Shown: positions 1-12,912, counted from the first letter of the stretch. The stretch: DNA of 41,751 bases from an uncultured Actinomycetes bacterium (GCA_903898555.1 CAIUFY010000011.1:1-41751); one strand, 5' to 3'. Notes: generated by a model not told the origin, from the letters alone. Program-made: numbers and translations.

Positions 1-551
1 AGCTCGGCTTCCTTGTGCTTGAGAAGTTCATCGATTTTAGTTACATGATCGCTCGTTGCCTTTTCAAGATCCTTTTCCGCACGGGCAACATCGTCTTTAC
101 CCGCATCGCCATCTTTCTCCATCTTCTCCATCGCTTCTTTTGTTGCGCGACGGATATTTCGAATAGAGATGCGTGAATCTTCTGCCTTATTTCGAGCTAC
201 TTTTATGTAATCCTTGCGGCGCTCTTCTGTGAGTTGGGGGAAATTAACGCGAATTACTCCACCATCAGTTTGAGGATTTACACCCAAATCAGATTCGCGG
301 ATGGCCTTCTCGACCAATGCGATTGCACCTTTATCGAATGGACTTACAAGAGCCATGCGATTTTCAGGCACTTGGATAGTGGCTAATGAAGCAAGCGGCG
401 TAAATGAACCGTAATAATCCACCATAATCTTGGCAAACATTGATGGATGAGCCCGTCCGGTACGGATTGCACCAAAGTCATCCTTAGCAACTTCAATTGC
501 CTTGGTCATTTTTGTATTGGCGTCGGCCAAGAGTGCGTTCAAATCAGACAT
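1..551 (-). CDS. frr: Ribosome recycling factor (3' end truncated at window edge)
   Basis: Open frame on minus strand from ATG at 551 to window edge. The C-terminal part reads ...VTKIDELLKHKEAEL, typical of RRF. It sits directly downstream of pyrH in the canonical rpsB-tsf-pyrH-frr order. Absent from the ORF track because the stop lies outside the window. Confidence 0.93.
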   Translation of the reverse strand, partial: MSDLNALLADANTKMTKAIEVAKDDFGAIRTGRAHPSMFAKIMVDYYGSFTPLASLATIQVPENRMALVSPFDKGAIALVEKAIRESDLGVNPQTDGGVIRVNFPQLTEERRKDYIKVARNKAEDSRISIRNIRRATKEAMEKMEKDGDAGKDDVARAEKDLEKATSDHVTKIDELLKHKEAE

Positions 552-577
552 CAGCGTCACGTTCCCCTTTTTTCAAT

Positions 578-1303
578 TTAGCGGTTTCCGGAAACGAGCG
601 TTCCGATTTGGTCGCCCTTTACTGCTCGAGCGATATTTCCCTTGTTCTTGAGATCAAAGACAATTATTGGCAGATTATTTTCACGGCAAAGACTGAAGGC
701 TGCCGCGTCTGCAACAGCTAAAGATTTTGAAAGAACATCGTCGTAACTTACTGAATCATATTTTGTTGCTGTTGGATCCTTTTTAGGATCCGCGGTATAT
801 ACGCCGTCGACGCCGCTCTTTGCAAGAAGCAAGCACTCTGCTCCTATTTCAAGTGCACGCTGAGCTGCCACTGTGTCGGTTGTGAAGAAAGGCATTCCCG
901 CGCCTGCGCCAAAAATTACGACTCTGCCTTTTTCAAGGTGGCGTATTGAGCGACGTGGAATATAAGGCTCTGCAACTTGGCCCATGGTGATTGCTGTTTG
1001 TACGCGTGTATCGATATTTTCTTTTTCCAAGAAATCTTGCAACGCTAAACAGTTCATAACTGTTCCGAGCATTCCCATATAGTCTGCGCGAGCGCGATCC
1101 ATTCCGCGCTGCTGCAACTCTGCTCCGCGGAAATAATTTCCTCCGCCTACAACAATTGCTACCTGAGTTCCGCTTCGCACTACATCTGCAATCTGCGATG
1201 CAATGTCGTGTACTACATCGGGATCTACGCCGATGCCCTTAACTCCGCCAAATACCTCTCCAGAAAGCTTAAGGAGCACTCTCTTGTAACCATTTCGGGC
1301 CAT
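578..1303 (-). CDS. pyrH: UMP kinase
   Basis: 241 aa; [15 protein letters not shown] start and [10 protein letters not shown] motif; between tsf and frr. Confidence 0.97.
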   Translation of the reverse strand: MARNGYKRVLLKLSGEVFGGVKGIGVDPDVVHDIASQIADVVRSGTQVAIVVGGGNYFRGAELQQRGMDRARADYMGMLGTVMNCLALQDFLEKENIDTRVQTAITMGQVAEPYIPRRSIRHLEKGRVVIFGAGAGMPFFTTDTVAAQRALEIGAECLLLAKSGVDGVYTADPKKDPTATKYDSVSYDDVLSKSLAVADAAAFSLCRENNLPIIVFDLKNKGNIARAVKGDQIGTLVSGNR

Positions 1304-1359
1304 GAGAAGTGCTCCTTTCGCTTTAATTACTGGGTGATTACTAGTTCTACTGGATGAGA

Positions 1360-2187
1360 TTACTGCCCAACCTTGAAACGGTGAAACGCCGACACAGCGG
1401 TCTTTGCCTCATCGAGGATTTGCTGGACTGTCTTCTTCGCATCTTTAGCAAAAGATTGCTCAAGAAGGCTGATTTCCTTGACGAAACCAGTTACTCGGCC
1501 TTCAACAATCTTGGTGAGAGAAGCTTCTGGCTTTCCCTCAGCGCGAGCTGTCTCTTCGGCAATACGGCGCTCTGCCTCGATTTGATCTGCAGGAATATCT
1601 TCCCGGCGAACAAACTGAGGTGCAAAAGCAGCAATATGTTGCGCAACGTCCTTACCTGCTTCAACAGCATCTGCTGTGAGCTGAACCAAGACACCAAGTT
1701 GTGGTGGAAGGTCTGGGTTTGTGCGGTGCAAGTAGAGAGAAACTGGTGATCCATCTAGAACTGCAATACGACGAATTTCAATCTTTTCGCCGAGGGTTGC
1801 ATTTCCTTCGTCAACACGGGCTTGAACTGTCTGTCCGCTTGGAAGTGTTGAAGCCAAGAAAGCAGGGAGTTCATTAATGCTTGATGAAGATAGGTGGTTC
1901 AAGAGTTCATTTGCGAGCTCCTGAAAACGCTCTCCTTTAGCCACGAAATCAGTTTCGCAGTTAAGTTCGAGCATTACTCCACGAGTTCCTTCAGCTTTTG
2001 CAATAACCAAACCATTTGAGGTTGAGCGGCCTTCACGCTTTGTGACGCCCTTCAAACCCTTCACGCGAATGATTTCAACAGCTTTGTCGAAGTCGCCATC
2101 GGCTTCATCGAGTGCCTTTTTGCAATCAAGCATTCCTGCTGCGGTTTGTTCGCGCAGTTTCTTTACATCTTCAGCTGTGTAAGCCAT
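1360..2187 (-). CDS. tsf: Elongation factor Ts
   Basis: 275 aa; [22 protein letters not shown] and [11 protein letters not shown] motifs; downstream of rpsB. Confidence 0.98.
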   Translation of the reverse strand: MAYTAEDVKKLREQTAAGMLDCKKALDEADGDFDKAVEIIRVKGLKGVTKREGRSTSNGLVIAKAEGTRGVMLELNCETDFVAKGERFQELANELLNHLSSSSINELPAFLASTLPSGQTVQARVDEGNATLGEKIEIRRIAVLDGSPVSLYLHRTNPDLPPQLGVLVQLTADAVEAGKDVAQHIAAFAPQFVRREDIPADQIEAERRIAEETARAEGKPEASLTKIVEGRVTGFVKEISLLEQSFAKDAKKTVQQILDEAKTAVSAFHRFKVGQ

Positions 2188-2198
2188 AACTATTTCAC

Positions 2199-3026
2199 TT
2201 ACTCCTTAACTTCTGTAACAACGGCCTCTGGTGCAGCAGCAGTTTCAACAACTGGTGCAGCAGCAAGAATTTCTGCTTCCAACTTATCTGCATCTGTAGC
2301 AGCTGCGGCTGGAGCCTTATCTGGGTTTGATGCTGCGTTAGCTGAACGAGCAGCGAGTCCTGCAGCCGCTGCATCAGCGATAACGCGAGTAAGCAAACCG
2401 ATTGAACGGATTGCATCATCGTTACCAGGAATCTTGAAATCAACTTCATCTGGATCGCAGTTTGTATCCAAGATTGCTACAACTGGAATACCAAGCTTGT
2501 GAGCTTCAGCTACTGCAAGGTGTTCCTTCTTTGTGTCGACAACCCAAATTGCTGAAGGCAATTTAGTCATGTTGCGAATACCTTCGAGGTTCTTTGTGAG
2601 CTTTTCGCGCTCGCGACGTAGAACAAGAAGTTCCTTCTTTGTAAGAACTTGATCGTTCTTCTCTTCTAGAAGTTCCAACTCCTTCAAGCGTTGAATACGC
2701 TTGTAAACGGTTGGGAAGTTTGTGAGCATTCCACCAAGCCAGCGCTCAGTAACGTAAGGCATATCTACGCGAGCTGACTGTTCCTTGATAGGTGCGTGTG
2801 CTTGCTTCTTGGTTCCAACGAAAAGTACGTGGCCACCCTTTGCAACTGTGTTCTTGATGAACTCGTAAGCACTGTCGATAAGAGCAAGTGATTGCTGGAT
2901 ATCGATGATGTAAATTCCATTGCGCTCGGTGAAAATGTAGCGCTTCATTTTTGGATTCCAACGACGAGTCTGGTGTCCGAAGTGGACTCCGCTGTCGAGG
3001 AGTTCTCGCATTGTTACAACCGCCAT
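2199..3026 (-). CDS. rpsB: 30S ribosomal protein S2
   Basis: 275 aa; [33 protein letters not shown]; alanine-rich C-terminal tail. Confidence 0.98.
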   Translation of the reverse strand: MAVVTMRELLDSGVHFGHQTRRWNPKMKRYIFTERNGIYIIDIQQSLALIDSAYEFIKNTVAKGGHVLFVGTKKQAHAPIKEQSARVDMPYVTERWLGGMLTNFPTVYKRIQRLKELELLEEKNDQVLTKKELLVLRREREKLTKNLEGIRNMTKLPSAIWVVDTKKEHLAVAEAHKLGIPVVAILDTNCDPDEVDFKIPGNDDAIRSIGLLTRVIADAAAAGLAARSANAASNPDKAPAAAATDADKLEAEILAAAPVVETAAAPEAVVTEVKE

Positions 3027-3045
3027 GGCGGCACGCTCCTTTATT

Positions 3046-3065
3046 GCATATGTATAAACATATGC
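3046..3065 (-). promoter_or_regulatory. Perfect 8-bp-stem hairpin (GCATATGT-TTAT-ACATATGC) in the rpsB 5' UTR just upstream of the ribosome-binding site
   Basis: Inverted repeat gcatatgt/acatatgc with 4-nt loop, 7 nt before AAAGGAG. Confidence 0.5.
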
Positions 3066-3121
3066 ACTCGGTTAACGATCCAACGATTTGTCGAATCTCT
3101 AACGCCTTGTCACCGACCAGA

Positions 3122-3151
3122 CTTTTACCTCTGGACCGAAGTGGTTCTCAA
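3122..3151 (-). promoter_or_regulatory. Putative rpsB operon promoter (TTGAGA-N18-TAAAAG)
   Basis: -35-like TTGAGA (3146-3151) and -10-like TAAAAG (3122-3127) with 18-nt spacer, about 100 nt upstream of rpsB; the -35 is embedded in palindrome CTCAATTAATTGAG. Confidence 0.35.
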
Positions 3152-3160
3152 TTAATTGAG
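3147..3160. repeat. 14-bp perfect palindrome CTCAATTAATTGAG upstream of rpsB
   Basis: Direct reading; self-complementary. Confidence 0.7.
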
Positions 3161-3175
3161 TAAGACGTATGAAGT

Positions 3176-3203
3176 CAGGAATGCCAGATATCTGGCTTTC
3201 CTG
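3176..3203 (-). terminator. 28-bp near-perfect inverted repeat downstream of xerC, candidate terminator without U-tract
   Basis: CAGGAAtGCCAGATATCTGGCtTTCCTG: 14-bp perfect core palindrome flanked by CAGGAA/TTCCTG with one mismatch; between xerC stop and the rpsB promoter region. Confidence 0.4.
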
Positions 3204-3241
3204 CTGGGTGAATCTTATTGGGGCTGGGCTATACGCCCAAA

Positions 3242-4141
3242 TTACGCTCGAGGATGAGCCTGCTCATAGGCCCTTTGCAGCCTTTCAGGCGAAACATGCG
3301 TATAAATCTGAGTAGTCGAGAGGGATGAGTGGCCAAGAATCTCTTGCACCGTTCTTAAATCAGCCCCTCCCTCAAGTAAGTGGGTCGCGGCCGTGTGCCT
3401 AAGTCCATGGGGTCCCATCGAAGATCCGATTGCCTCCATTGCGTCATACACAGCATCGCGAGCAGTTCGTTGATCAATTCGCTTGCCGCGAGAACCAAGA
3501 AATACGGCGCTCCCAGATTTTTCGTTTGCCATTTGAGGGCGAGCAATTTTCAGATAATTTTGAAGTGCCTCCATGGCTGGAATTCCAAGGGGAACCACCC
3601 GCTCCTTGTTGCCCTTACCAATCACTCTCAATGTATTGCGACTTGTGTCGATGGAGAGATTATCCAGACCACATAATTCAGAGATTCGAATTCCAGATGC
3701 GTAAAGAACTTCAACCATTGCGAGGTTTCGAAGATTCACCGCTGTTGGTTCCTCTCCAGCCTTCAGTTGCAAAGCGGCCAGAACTATTTCCGTATCTGCA
3801 ATATCGAGCACTTCAGGTAAATGAGGCTGAGGTTTTGGAATTGCTAGCGCGGCACCGTAATCAGACTTTATCCAACCGTTGCTTGCAGCCCAATAAGTAA
3901 ATGCACGCATTGAAACAATTCGGCGGGCCAACGTTGCACGGGTAGCGCCATTTGCTTGTAAAGAGGCTAACCAGGATCGGATATGGGAAAGATCCAAATT
4001 TTTGAATTCATCAATCTTTAGCGTTTCAAGATGTTTCAAGAATGACTCTAAATCACTCACATAACCACGAATGGAGTTATCAGCCAGATTGCGCACGAGA
4101 GCCAAATGCTCTTCATATTGCGCAATTAGTGGTGAGGACAT
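3242..4141 (-). CDS. xerC: Tyrosine recombinase XerC
   Basis: 299 aa; catalytic motifs ASGIRISELCGLD, HGLRHTAATHLLEGGADLRTVQEILGHSSLSTTQIYTHV; conserved position upstream of rpsB in actinobacteria. Confidence 0.9.
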   Translation of the reverse strand: MSSPLIAQYEEHLALVRNLADNSIRGYVSDLESFLKHLETLKIDEFKNLDLSHIRSWLASLQANGATRATLARRIVSMRAFTYWAASNGWIKSDYGAALAIPKPQPHLPEVLDIADTEIVLAALQLKAGEEPTAVNLRNLAMVEVLYASGIRISELCGLDNLSIDTSRNTLRVIGKGNKERVVPLGIPAMEALQNYLKIARPQMANEKSGSAVFLGSRGKRIDQRTARDAVYDAMEAIGSSMGPHGLRHTAATHLLEGGADLRTVQEILGHSSLSTTQIYTHVSPERLQRAYEQAHPRA

Positions 4142-4150
4142 GTCCTCACA

Positions 4151-5740
4151 TTACTCTGGCTTGCGGCCTTGACGTAGAAGGCCGAAGGTGACGGCGTCTT
4201 CAAGTGCCATCGCCGATGCGGCAATAACATTTTCGTGCACACCGATTGTGCTCCACTCCCCTTCGCCATCGCTTGTTTCAACTAGAACACGAGTTACAGC
4301 GCCAGTTCCGAGTCGACCTTCGAGGATACGAACTTTATAATCTGTGAGTTCGAGCTTAGAGAGTTCAGGATAAATCTTTTCAAGACCTGAACGAATAGCC
4401 ATATCAATAGCGTTCACAGGGCCATTTCCCGATCCAACAGCTTTAATGACTTCACCCTTAGCCTTTATCGTGACTGTCGCAGTGGAAGTCACTTCAGTCT
4501 CATCTCCGCCATGGACGCTTGTTGTCCAGTCTTCAAGTTCAAAAAACTGAGGGCGCTTTCCGTGAAGTTCTTCAAGAAGCAGAAGCTCAAAAGAAGCATC
4601 CGCTGCTTCAAATGTGAAACCTCGAGATTCCATCTCCTTTACGCGGGCAACAACGCGAGTTACTACATCTTTATCCTCGCCAAGATCAATCCCAAGTTCT
4701 AAAGACTTCAATTCGATAGATGCACGGCCAGCCATATCTGAAACCAACATGCGCATGTCGTTTCCGACAGAAGCTGGATCTTCATGCTGATAAAGGTTTG
4801 GATCAACCTTGATGGCAGATGCGTGAAGTCCGGCCTTGTGAGCAAATGCTGAGACACCAACGTAAGGCTGACGAGGACTTGGCGCAACATTTGTAACTTC
4901 AGCAACTGCATGAGCTATGCGGAAGGATTCGCGAAGTAACCCAGCTGGTAGAACTATTTTGTTTTTCTTTAATTCCAGATTAGCAATGATTGAGACGAGA
5001 TCAGCATTTCCCGTGCGCTCTCCATAACCATTTAAAGTTCCCTGAACATGAGTTACGCCCGCTTCAACCGCTGCAAGTGAGTTTGCAATCGCGCATCCCG
5101 TGTCATTATGACAATGAATACCAAGTCGAGCTGAAGAACTCTGCAGCACATCGTTTACTACTTGTTGCAATTCATCGGGAAGCATTCCGCCATTTGTGTC
5201 GCAAAGTGCGGCTACATCTGCCCCAGCTTCCATAGCGGTGCGAATTACTTCCAAGGCGTAATTACGATTGGATTTATATCCGTCAAAGAAGTGTTCTGCG
5301 TCCAAGAAAACACGCTGACCATTTCCTTTTAGAAACTCAATAGAATCCTTAATCATTGCGAGGTTCTCATCGAGATTTGTCTTCAAAGCAAGATCAACGT
5401 GTCGATCATGACTCTTGGCCACCAGTGTGACCACAGGTGCACCCGAATCAGCTAGGGCTCGAAGAAGTACGTCATCTGCAGCCTTAACATTTGGACGTCG
5501 AGTTGCTCCGAAAGCAACAAATGTTGCGTTCTTCAATTTCAATTCAGTTTGGGCTCGTTTAAAGAATTCGGTGTCCTTCGGATTTGCTCCTGGCCAACCG
5601 CCTTCAATAAACCCAACACCTAGGTCATCGAGGTGACGCGCGATGGAAAGCTTGTCATGAACTGAAAGATTTAGGCCTTCTTGTTGGGCACCATCACGAA
5701 GTGTGGTGTCGTATATGTGAAATGCATCTGAGATTGTCAT
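4151..5740 (-). CDS. cimA: (R)-citramalate synthase (CimA-type, LeuA-like)
   Basis: 529 aa; IYDTTLRDGAQQEGLNLSVHDKLSIARHLDDLGVGFIEGGWPGANPKD, HCHNDTGCAIANS; C-terminal regulatory domain. Confidence 0.9.
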   Translation of the reverse strand: MTISDAFHIYDTTLRDGAQQEGLNLSVHDKLSIARHLDDLGVGFIEGGWPGANPKDTEFFKRAQTELKLKNATFVAFGATRRPNVKAADDVLLRALADSGAPVVTLVAKSHDRHVDLALKTNLDENLAMIKDSIEFLKGNGQRVFLDAEHFFDGYKSNRNYALEVIRTAMEAGADVAALCDTNGGMLPDELQQVVNDVLQSSSARLGIHCHNDTGCAIANSLAAVEAGVTHVQGTLNGYGERTGNADLVSIIANLELKKNKIVLPAGLLRESFRIAHAVAEVTNVAPSPRQPYVGVSAFAHKAGLHASAIKVDPNLYQHEDPASVGNDMRMLVSDMAGRASIELKSLELGIDLGEDKDVVTRVVARVKEMESRGFTFEAADASFELLLLEELHGKRPQFFELEDWTTSVHGGDETEVTSTATVTIKAKGEVIKAVGSGNGPVNAIDMAIRSGLEKIYPELSKLELTDYKVRILEGRLGTGAVTRVLVETSDGEGEWSTIGVHENVIAASAMALEDAVTFGLLRQGRKPE

Positions 5741-6825
5741 TACTTAACTCGCACATTCCAGCCGTGTTTATCTTCAATTGTTCCGTGTTGAATACCAAGT
5801 AAATGGTTGCGAATTTCCATTGTGATTTGACCCGGTTCACCATCGCCTGTTTTCCACGATCCTTGAGAGCTCTTCGCCATACCGATTGGCGATACGACAG
5901 CCGCGGTTCCGCAAGCAAAGATTTCGGTGATTTCTCCTGATGCAACGCCATCACGCCATTCATCGGTTGAAATCATTCCTTCTTCAACTTTATATCCAAG
6001 GTCTTTTGCAACAGTAAGAATCGAATCGCGTGTAATTCCTGCGAGGAGAGTGCCGGTTAGTTTTGGCGTAAATATGGTCGCGTCTTTTCCTCTTCCCTTC
6101 ACAAAGTAAAGGTTCATTCCGCCCATCTCTTCAACCCACTTATGTTCAACAGCATCTAGCCACACAACTTGATCGCATCCTTCTGCCGCTGCCTGCTTCT
6201 GTGCCAGTAATGAAGCTGCGTAATTTCCGCCAGTTTTTGCTGCGCCAGTTCCACCCTTTGCCGCGCGGACAAACTCTGTTGAAATCCAGACAGTCACAGC
6301 TTTGCTTGGATCAAAATAAGCCGATGCTGGAGTTGTAATGACGATATATGTTGCATGGTTTGAAGGGCGAACACCTAAACCAACTTCAGTTGCAATCATG
6401 AATGGGCGGATATAGAGAGACTCGCCAGTATTTTTTGGAACCCACTTAATATCCTGCTTAACAAGCGCATGCACAGTCTCAACAAAATCTTCTACTGGAA
6501 TTTCAGGAAGAGCCATACGAACAGCGCTCTTATTAAAACGCTCAGCGTTTGCCGTTGGACGAAAGAGGCTAACTCCCCCATCTGGCTGGGCATATGCCTT
6601 CATTCCTTCAAATATCTCTTGGCCATAATGAAGAACAGATGTTGCAGGATCAAGGGCAAGTGGTCCATATGCCTTTAGTTCCGCATCGCTCCACCCTGTT
6701 GCCTCATTCCACTCAGCAATCACCATATTGTCGGTGTAGTACTTGCCGAATCCCCCAGCAGCAATCTTCTCTTCGCGAGAAGAATCACTTGCAGGCTGTG
6801 AGTTTGGATTGAGGTTGATCTTCAT
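5740..6825 (-). CDS. ilvE: Branched-chain amino acid aminotransferase
   Basis: 361 aa; LHYGQEIFEGMKAYAQPDGGVSLFRPTANAERF; EIFACGTAAVVSPIG. Confidence 0.96.
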   Translation of the reverse strand: MKINLNPNSQPASDSSREEKIAAGGFGKYYTDNMVIAEWNEATGWSDAELKAYGPLALDPATSVLHYGQEIFEGMKAYAQPDGGVSLFRPTANAERFNKSAVRMALPEIPVEDFVETVHALVKQDIKWVPKNTGESLYIRPFMIATEVGLGVRPSNHATYIVITTPASAYFDPSKAVTVWISTEFVRAAKGGTGAAKTGGNYAASLLAQKQAAAEGCDQVVWLDAVEHKWVEEMGGMNLYFVKGRGKDATIFTPKLTGTLLAGITRDSILTVAKDLGYKVEEGMISTDEWRDGVASGEITEIFACGTAAVVSPIGMAKSSQGSWKTGDGEPGQITMEIRNHLLGIQHGTIEDKHGWNVRVK

Positions 6826-7863
6826 TTACTTAACCGCCTCCGCTAGCGCGGTTCCAACTTCAGCAGTTGTACGTTTTGTTGAACCGCGATTCTCGAGATC
6901 TTTCGTAACAGCTGCAGCAATTTCTGCAGCAGCATCTAAGTGTCCTAGGTGAGCAAGCATCATGCCAACTGAAGAAATTGTTGCAGTTGGGTCAGCAATC
7001 TGTTTTCCAGCGATATCAGGAGCCGAACCGTGAATTGGTTCAAACATAGATGGGAATTTTCCAGTGGGGTTGATGTTGCCAGAAGCAGCAAGTCCAATTC
7101 CCCCGCTTATTGCAGCTGCAATATCGGTGATTATGTCTCCAAAGAGGTTATCGGTGACAACTACATCGAAACGATGTGGCTGGGTCACGAAGAACATGGC
7201 AGCCGCATCAACGTGAAGATAGTCGGTTGTGATTTGTGGATACTCAGCTGCAACTTCATTAAAGGCGCGAGTCCAGAGATTTCCGGCACGAGTGAGAACA
7301 TTGTTTTTGTGCACGAGAGTGACCTTCTTACGAGGGCGCTTCATTGCAGTTTCAAATGCGTAGCGAATGGCTCTTTCTGCACCTCGGCGAGTGTTGATGC
7401 TCTCTTCAGTTGCGATTTCATTCTCAGTTCCGAGCGCTAAAACTCCACCAGCCCCAATGTATGGGCCTTCAGTTCCTTCTCGAACCACAACGAAATCGAC
7501 TTCGCCAGGATTTGATAGCGGTGAGGCGACTCCAGGGTAAAGACGAGTCGGACGAAGATTAATGTAATGGTCAAAAGCAAAACGAAGTTTTAGCAAGAGT
7601 CCTCGCTCAAGAACACCACTTGGAACTGTTGGGTCACCAACTGCGCCAAGAAGAATTACATCCGCTTGTGCTAGTTCAGCCATGACTGAATCAGGAAGCG
7701 TTTCTCCTGTCTTATGCCAATACTTTGCACCGAGCTCATATTCGGTCTTTGCGAAGTTAAGCCCATGCTTAGCGGCAATAACATCTAGTACTTTCAAACC
7801 CTCAGCAACTACCTCTGGTCCAATTCCATCACCAGGAATAACAGCCAACTTGTATGAAGTCAT
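6826..7863 (-). CDS. leuB: 3-isopropylmalate dehydrogenase
   Basis: 345 aa; [52 protein letters not shown]. Confidence 0.93.
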   Translation of the reverse strand: MTSYKLAVIPGDGIGPEVVAEGLKVLDVIAAKHGLNFAKTEYELGAKYWHKTGETLPDSVMAELAQADVILLGAVGDPTVPSGVLERGLLLKLRFAFDHYINLRPTRLYPGVASPLSNPGEVDFVVVREGTEGPYIGAGGVLALGTENEIATEESINTRRGAERAIRYAFETAMKRPRKKVTLVHKNNVLTRAGNLWTRAFNEVAAEYPQITTDYLHVDAAAMFFVTQPHRFDVVVTDNLFGDIITDIAAAISGGIGLAASGNINPTGKFPSMFEPIHGSAPDIAGKQIADPTATISSVGMMLAHLGHLDAAAEIAAAVTKDLENRGSTKRTTAEVGTALAEAVK

Positions 7864-10486
<2,623 letters not shown>

Positions 10487-10984
10487 TTATTTGCCTTTCC
10501 CTGGTTTAAGCCCGCGCTCCATTGCGACAAGACCTGATTGCACTAGTTCCTTTATTCCATATGGCTCAAGCACTCGCAAAAGAGCCTGAATTTTCTCTGC
10601 ATTACCCGTTGCTTCGATTGTGACAGCGTCTTGTGCGACGTCCACAACTTTCGCGCGGAATAACTGAACGGTCTCAAGTACTTGAGAACGTGTTTCTGGG
10701 GTTGTATTTACTTTGACAAGTAAAAGTTCGCGTTGTACCGACGTCACAGGATCTAGACGGTCTGTACTTATAACGTCAATCAATTTATCTAATTGAGCAA
10801 TAACTTGCTCAAGAGCATGATCCTCAACATCAATCACAATAGTCATGCGAGACACATTGGCATCTTCTGTCGGACCCACTGCAAGTGAATCGATGTTGTA
10901 ACCACGACGAGAAAATAGCGATGCAATACGAGCAAGTACGCCTGGGCTATTTTCAACGAGAACTGAGAGTGTATGAGTGGCCAT
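10487..10984 (-). CDS. ilvN: Acetolactate synthase small (regulatory) subunit
   Basis: 165 aa; HTLSVLVENSPGVLARIASLFSRRGYNIDSLAVGPTED ACT domain. Confidence 0.97.
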   Translation of the reverse strand: MATHTLSVLVENSPGVLARIASLFSRRGYNIDSLAVGPTEDANVSRMTIVIDVEDHALEQVIAQLDKLIDVISTDRLDPVTSVQRELLLVKVNTTPETRSQVLETVQLFRAKVVDVAQDAVTIEATGNAEKIQALLRVLEPYGIKELVQSGLVAMERGLKPGKGK

Positions 10985-12735
10985 TAGAGCTCCTGTGAAT
11001 CCCAGACAGGCGCGAGTGAACGCGCGAGAGTGATTGAGTCATTTGATGTGCCGGCTGCAACCATCGGCCAGACCATCGCATCTCGGTGAACGCTAAAGTC
11101 AACGACGACTGGTTGATCGTTTATTGACATAGCTTTTTCAATAACGGCATCAACTTGATCGCGTGAATCAGCGCGTAATCCAACGCATCCCATTGCTTCA
11201 CCAAGTTTGGCAAAATCCGGAATTCGCTTTGAATGTAAGTCAGTATTTGAGTAGCGCTCGTTATAAAACAATGATTGCCATTGGCGAACCATGCCAAGGC
11301 TTTCATTATTGATAATTGCGATCTTCACTGGAATTCCATTTAGTGCGCACGTTGTAAGTTCTTGATTTGTCATTTGGAAACAGCCGTCTCCATCAATCGC
11401 CCAAACGGTGCGATCAGGTGCACCAACTTTTGCTCCCATGGCTGCTGGAACTGCGTAACCCATAGTTCCTAAACCACCAGAGTTCAACCAGCTTCGCGGG
11501 CGCTCGTACTTCACAAATTGCGAAGCCCACATTTGATGTTGGCCAACACCGGCAACATAAATTGCGTCGGGACCAGCAATCTTTCCCAATCGTTCAATGA
11601 CATATTGTGGCGATAACGAACCATCTGCAGGGTGGTCATAGCCCAGTGGATATGTTTCGCGCCATCCCTGTACTTGTTTTACCCAAGCAGTGATGTCTGG
11701 CTGACTCTTCTTAAACTCCGACTTAAGTGCGGGAATCAGCGCGTCAATTGTGTTCTTCAAGTCTCCAACAAGTGGAACGTCAACGCGACGCAGTTTGCCA
11801 ATTTCTGCCGGATCAATATCCGCGTGAATAACTTTGGCATTTGGTGCGAATGATGAAAGTTTTCCAGTTACACGGTCATCGAATCGCGCTCCAAGGGTTA
11901 TGAGTAGATCTGCTTTTTGAAGTGCAGTAACAGCAGCGACTGTTCCGTGCATTCCCGGCATTCCTAAATGTTGCGGATGGCTGTCAGGGAACGCTCCGAG
12001 TGCCATCAGTGTTGTAACAACAGGAGCGCCTGTGAGTTCGGCAAGCTTCATCAATTCCTTGCTTGCATTTGCCTTGATGATGCCGCCGCCAACATACAAA
12101 ACTGGTTGGCGTGACTCGGCAATTAAGCGAGCAGCGTCACGAATATCTCCATCGTTTGGATCAAGCTTTGGCTTATAGCCAGCAAGATTTACAGAAGATG
12201 GATAATCAAAGGTCGTCATGGCAGACAACGCATCTTTTGCAATATCAACCAAGACCGCACCGGGGCGACCTGTCGATGCAATGTGAAATGCTGAAGCAAT
12301 CGCATGAGGAATATCTTTTGGATTTGTTACTAAGAAATTGTGTTTAGTAACCGGCATGGTGATTCCACGAATATCGGCTTCCTGGAATGCATCTGTGCCT
12401 ATAGAAGTTGAGTTGACCTGACCGGTAATTGCAACAAGTGGGACAGAATCCATTTGTGCATCTGCAAGAGGAGTTACTAAGTTCGTTGCACCAGGGCCTG
12501 AGGTTGCAATACAAACGCCAACACGTCCAGTTACTTGGGCATAACCAGTTGCCGCATGACCGGCTCCTTGTTCATGTCGAACAAGGATGTGGCGAATCTT
12601 TGAATCAAAAATTGGATCGTAAGCAGGAAGAATCGCGCCGCCCGGAATTCCGAACATCACGTCGACGCCTGCATGCTCCAAAGATTTCACTAGGGACTGT
12701 GCCCCTGTTACTGAATCAGCGTTGCTGTTTGTCAT
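10984..12735 (-). CDS. ilvB: Acetolactate synthase large subunit
   Basis: ThDP enzyme; [51 protein letters not shown]. Start at 12735 preferred over 12741 because the Shine-Dalgarno GGAAGGAG abuts the first ATG. Confidence 0.97.
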   Translation of the reverse strand: MTNSNADSVTGAQSLVKSLEHAGVDVMFGIPGGAILPAYDPIFDSKIRHILVRHEQGAGHAATGYAQVTGRVGVCIATSGPGATNLVTPLADAQMDSVPLVAITGQVNSTSIGTDAFQEADIRGITMPVTKHNFLVTNPKDIPHAIASAFHIASTGRPGAVLVDIAKDALSAMTTFDYPSSVNLAGYKPKLDPNDGDIRDAARLIAESRQPVLYVGGGIIKANASKELMKLAELTGAPVVTTLMALGAFPDSHPQHLGMPGMHGTVAAVTALQKADLLITLGARFDDRVTGKLSSFAPNAKVIHADIDPAEIGKLRRVDVPLVGDLKNTIDALIPALKSEFKKSQPDITAWVKQVQGWRETYPLGYDHPADGSLSPQYVIERLGKIAGPDAIYVAGVGQHQMWASQFVKYERPRSWLNSGGLGTMGYAVPAAMGAKVGAPDRTVWAIDGDGCFQMTNQELTTCALNGIPVKIAIINNESLGMVRQWQSLFYNERYSNTDLHSKRIPDFAKLGEAMGCVGLRADSRDQVDAVIEKAMSINDQPVVVDFSVHRDAMVWPMVAAGTSNDSITLARSLAPVWDSQEL

Positions 12736-12779
12736 GTTCATCTCCTTCCGGTTCCTTGTGCTGCGATTAGATTGTTAAA

Positions 12780-12811
12780 TGAGAAAACCCTCAGTTTTTC
12801 CACTGAGGGTT
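12780..12811 (-). terminator. Intrinsic-terminator-like hairpin in ilvB leader (candidate attenuator)
   Basis: Minus strand AACCCTCAGT-GGAAAA-ACTGAGGGTT-TTCTCA: perfect 10-bp stem, 6-nt loop, short T-rich tail, about 45 nt upstream of the ilvB start. Confidence 0.7.
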
Positions 12812-12812
12812 A

Positions 12813-12842
12813 GCGCGCGATCGTCTTGCTTAGATCGCACGC
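12813..12842 (-). promoter_or_regulatory. First leader hairpin of ilvB attenuator region
   Basis: Minus strand GCGTGCGATC-TAAGCAAGAC-GATCGCGCGC: 10-bp stem with one G-U pair; its 5' arm is the end of the leader ORF and the stop codon is in the loop. Confidence 0.65.
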
Positions 12843-12877
12843 TCTCGAATCACGACGGCTTTCTTGTCAGATGCCAT
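12830..12877 (-). CDS. Putative ilvB leader peptide MASDKKAVVIRERAI
   Basis: ATG at 12877 to TAA at 12830; Val-Val-Ile run plus terminal Ile (4 of 15 residues branched-chain); lies between a promoter and a terminator-like hairpin upstream of ilvBNC. Confidence 0.6.
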   Translation of the reverse strand: MASDKKAVVIRERAI

Positions 12878-12883
12878 GGCTGT

Positions 12884-12912
12884 ATTCTCGCCGACCATTA
12901 AGAGGCAGTCAA
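12884..12912 (-). promoter_or_regulatory. Putative ilvB operon promoter (TTGACT-N17-GAGAAT)
   Basis: TTGACT at 12907-12912, 17-nt spacer, GAGAAT at 12884-12889; ATG of the leader ORF is 6 nt downstream of the -10, implying leaderless initiation. Confidence 0.55.

Noticed and set aside
3176-3203. 28-bp near-palindrome as the chromosome dif site
   Set aside because: Does not resemble the known dif consensus half-sites and has no asymmetric 6-bp centre; kept only as a hairpin/dyad.
3242-4141. Tyrosine recombinase as a sign of a mobile element or integron
   Set aside because: Sequence and position next to rpsB match chromosomal XerC; no attachment sites, cargo or other mobility genes nearby.
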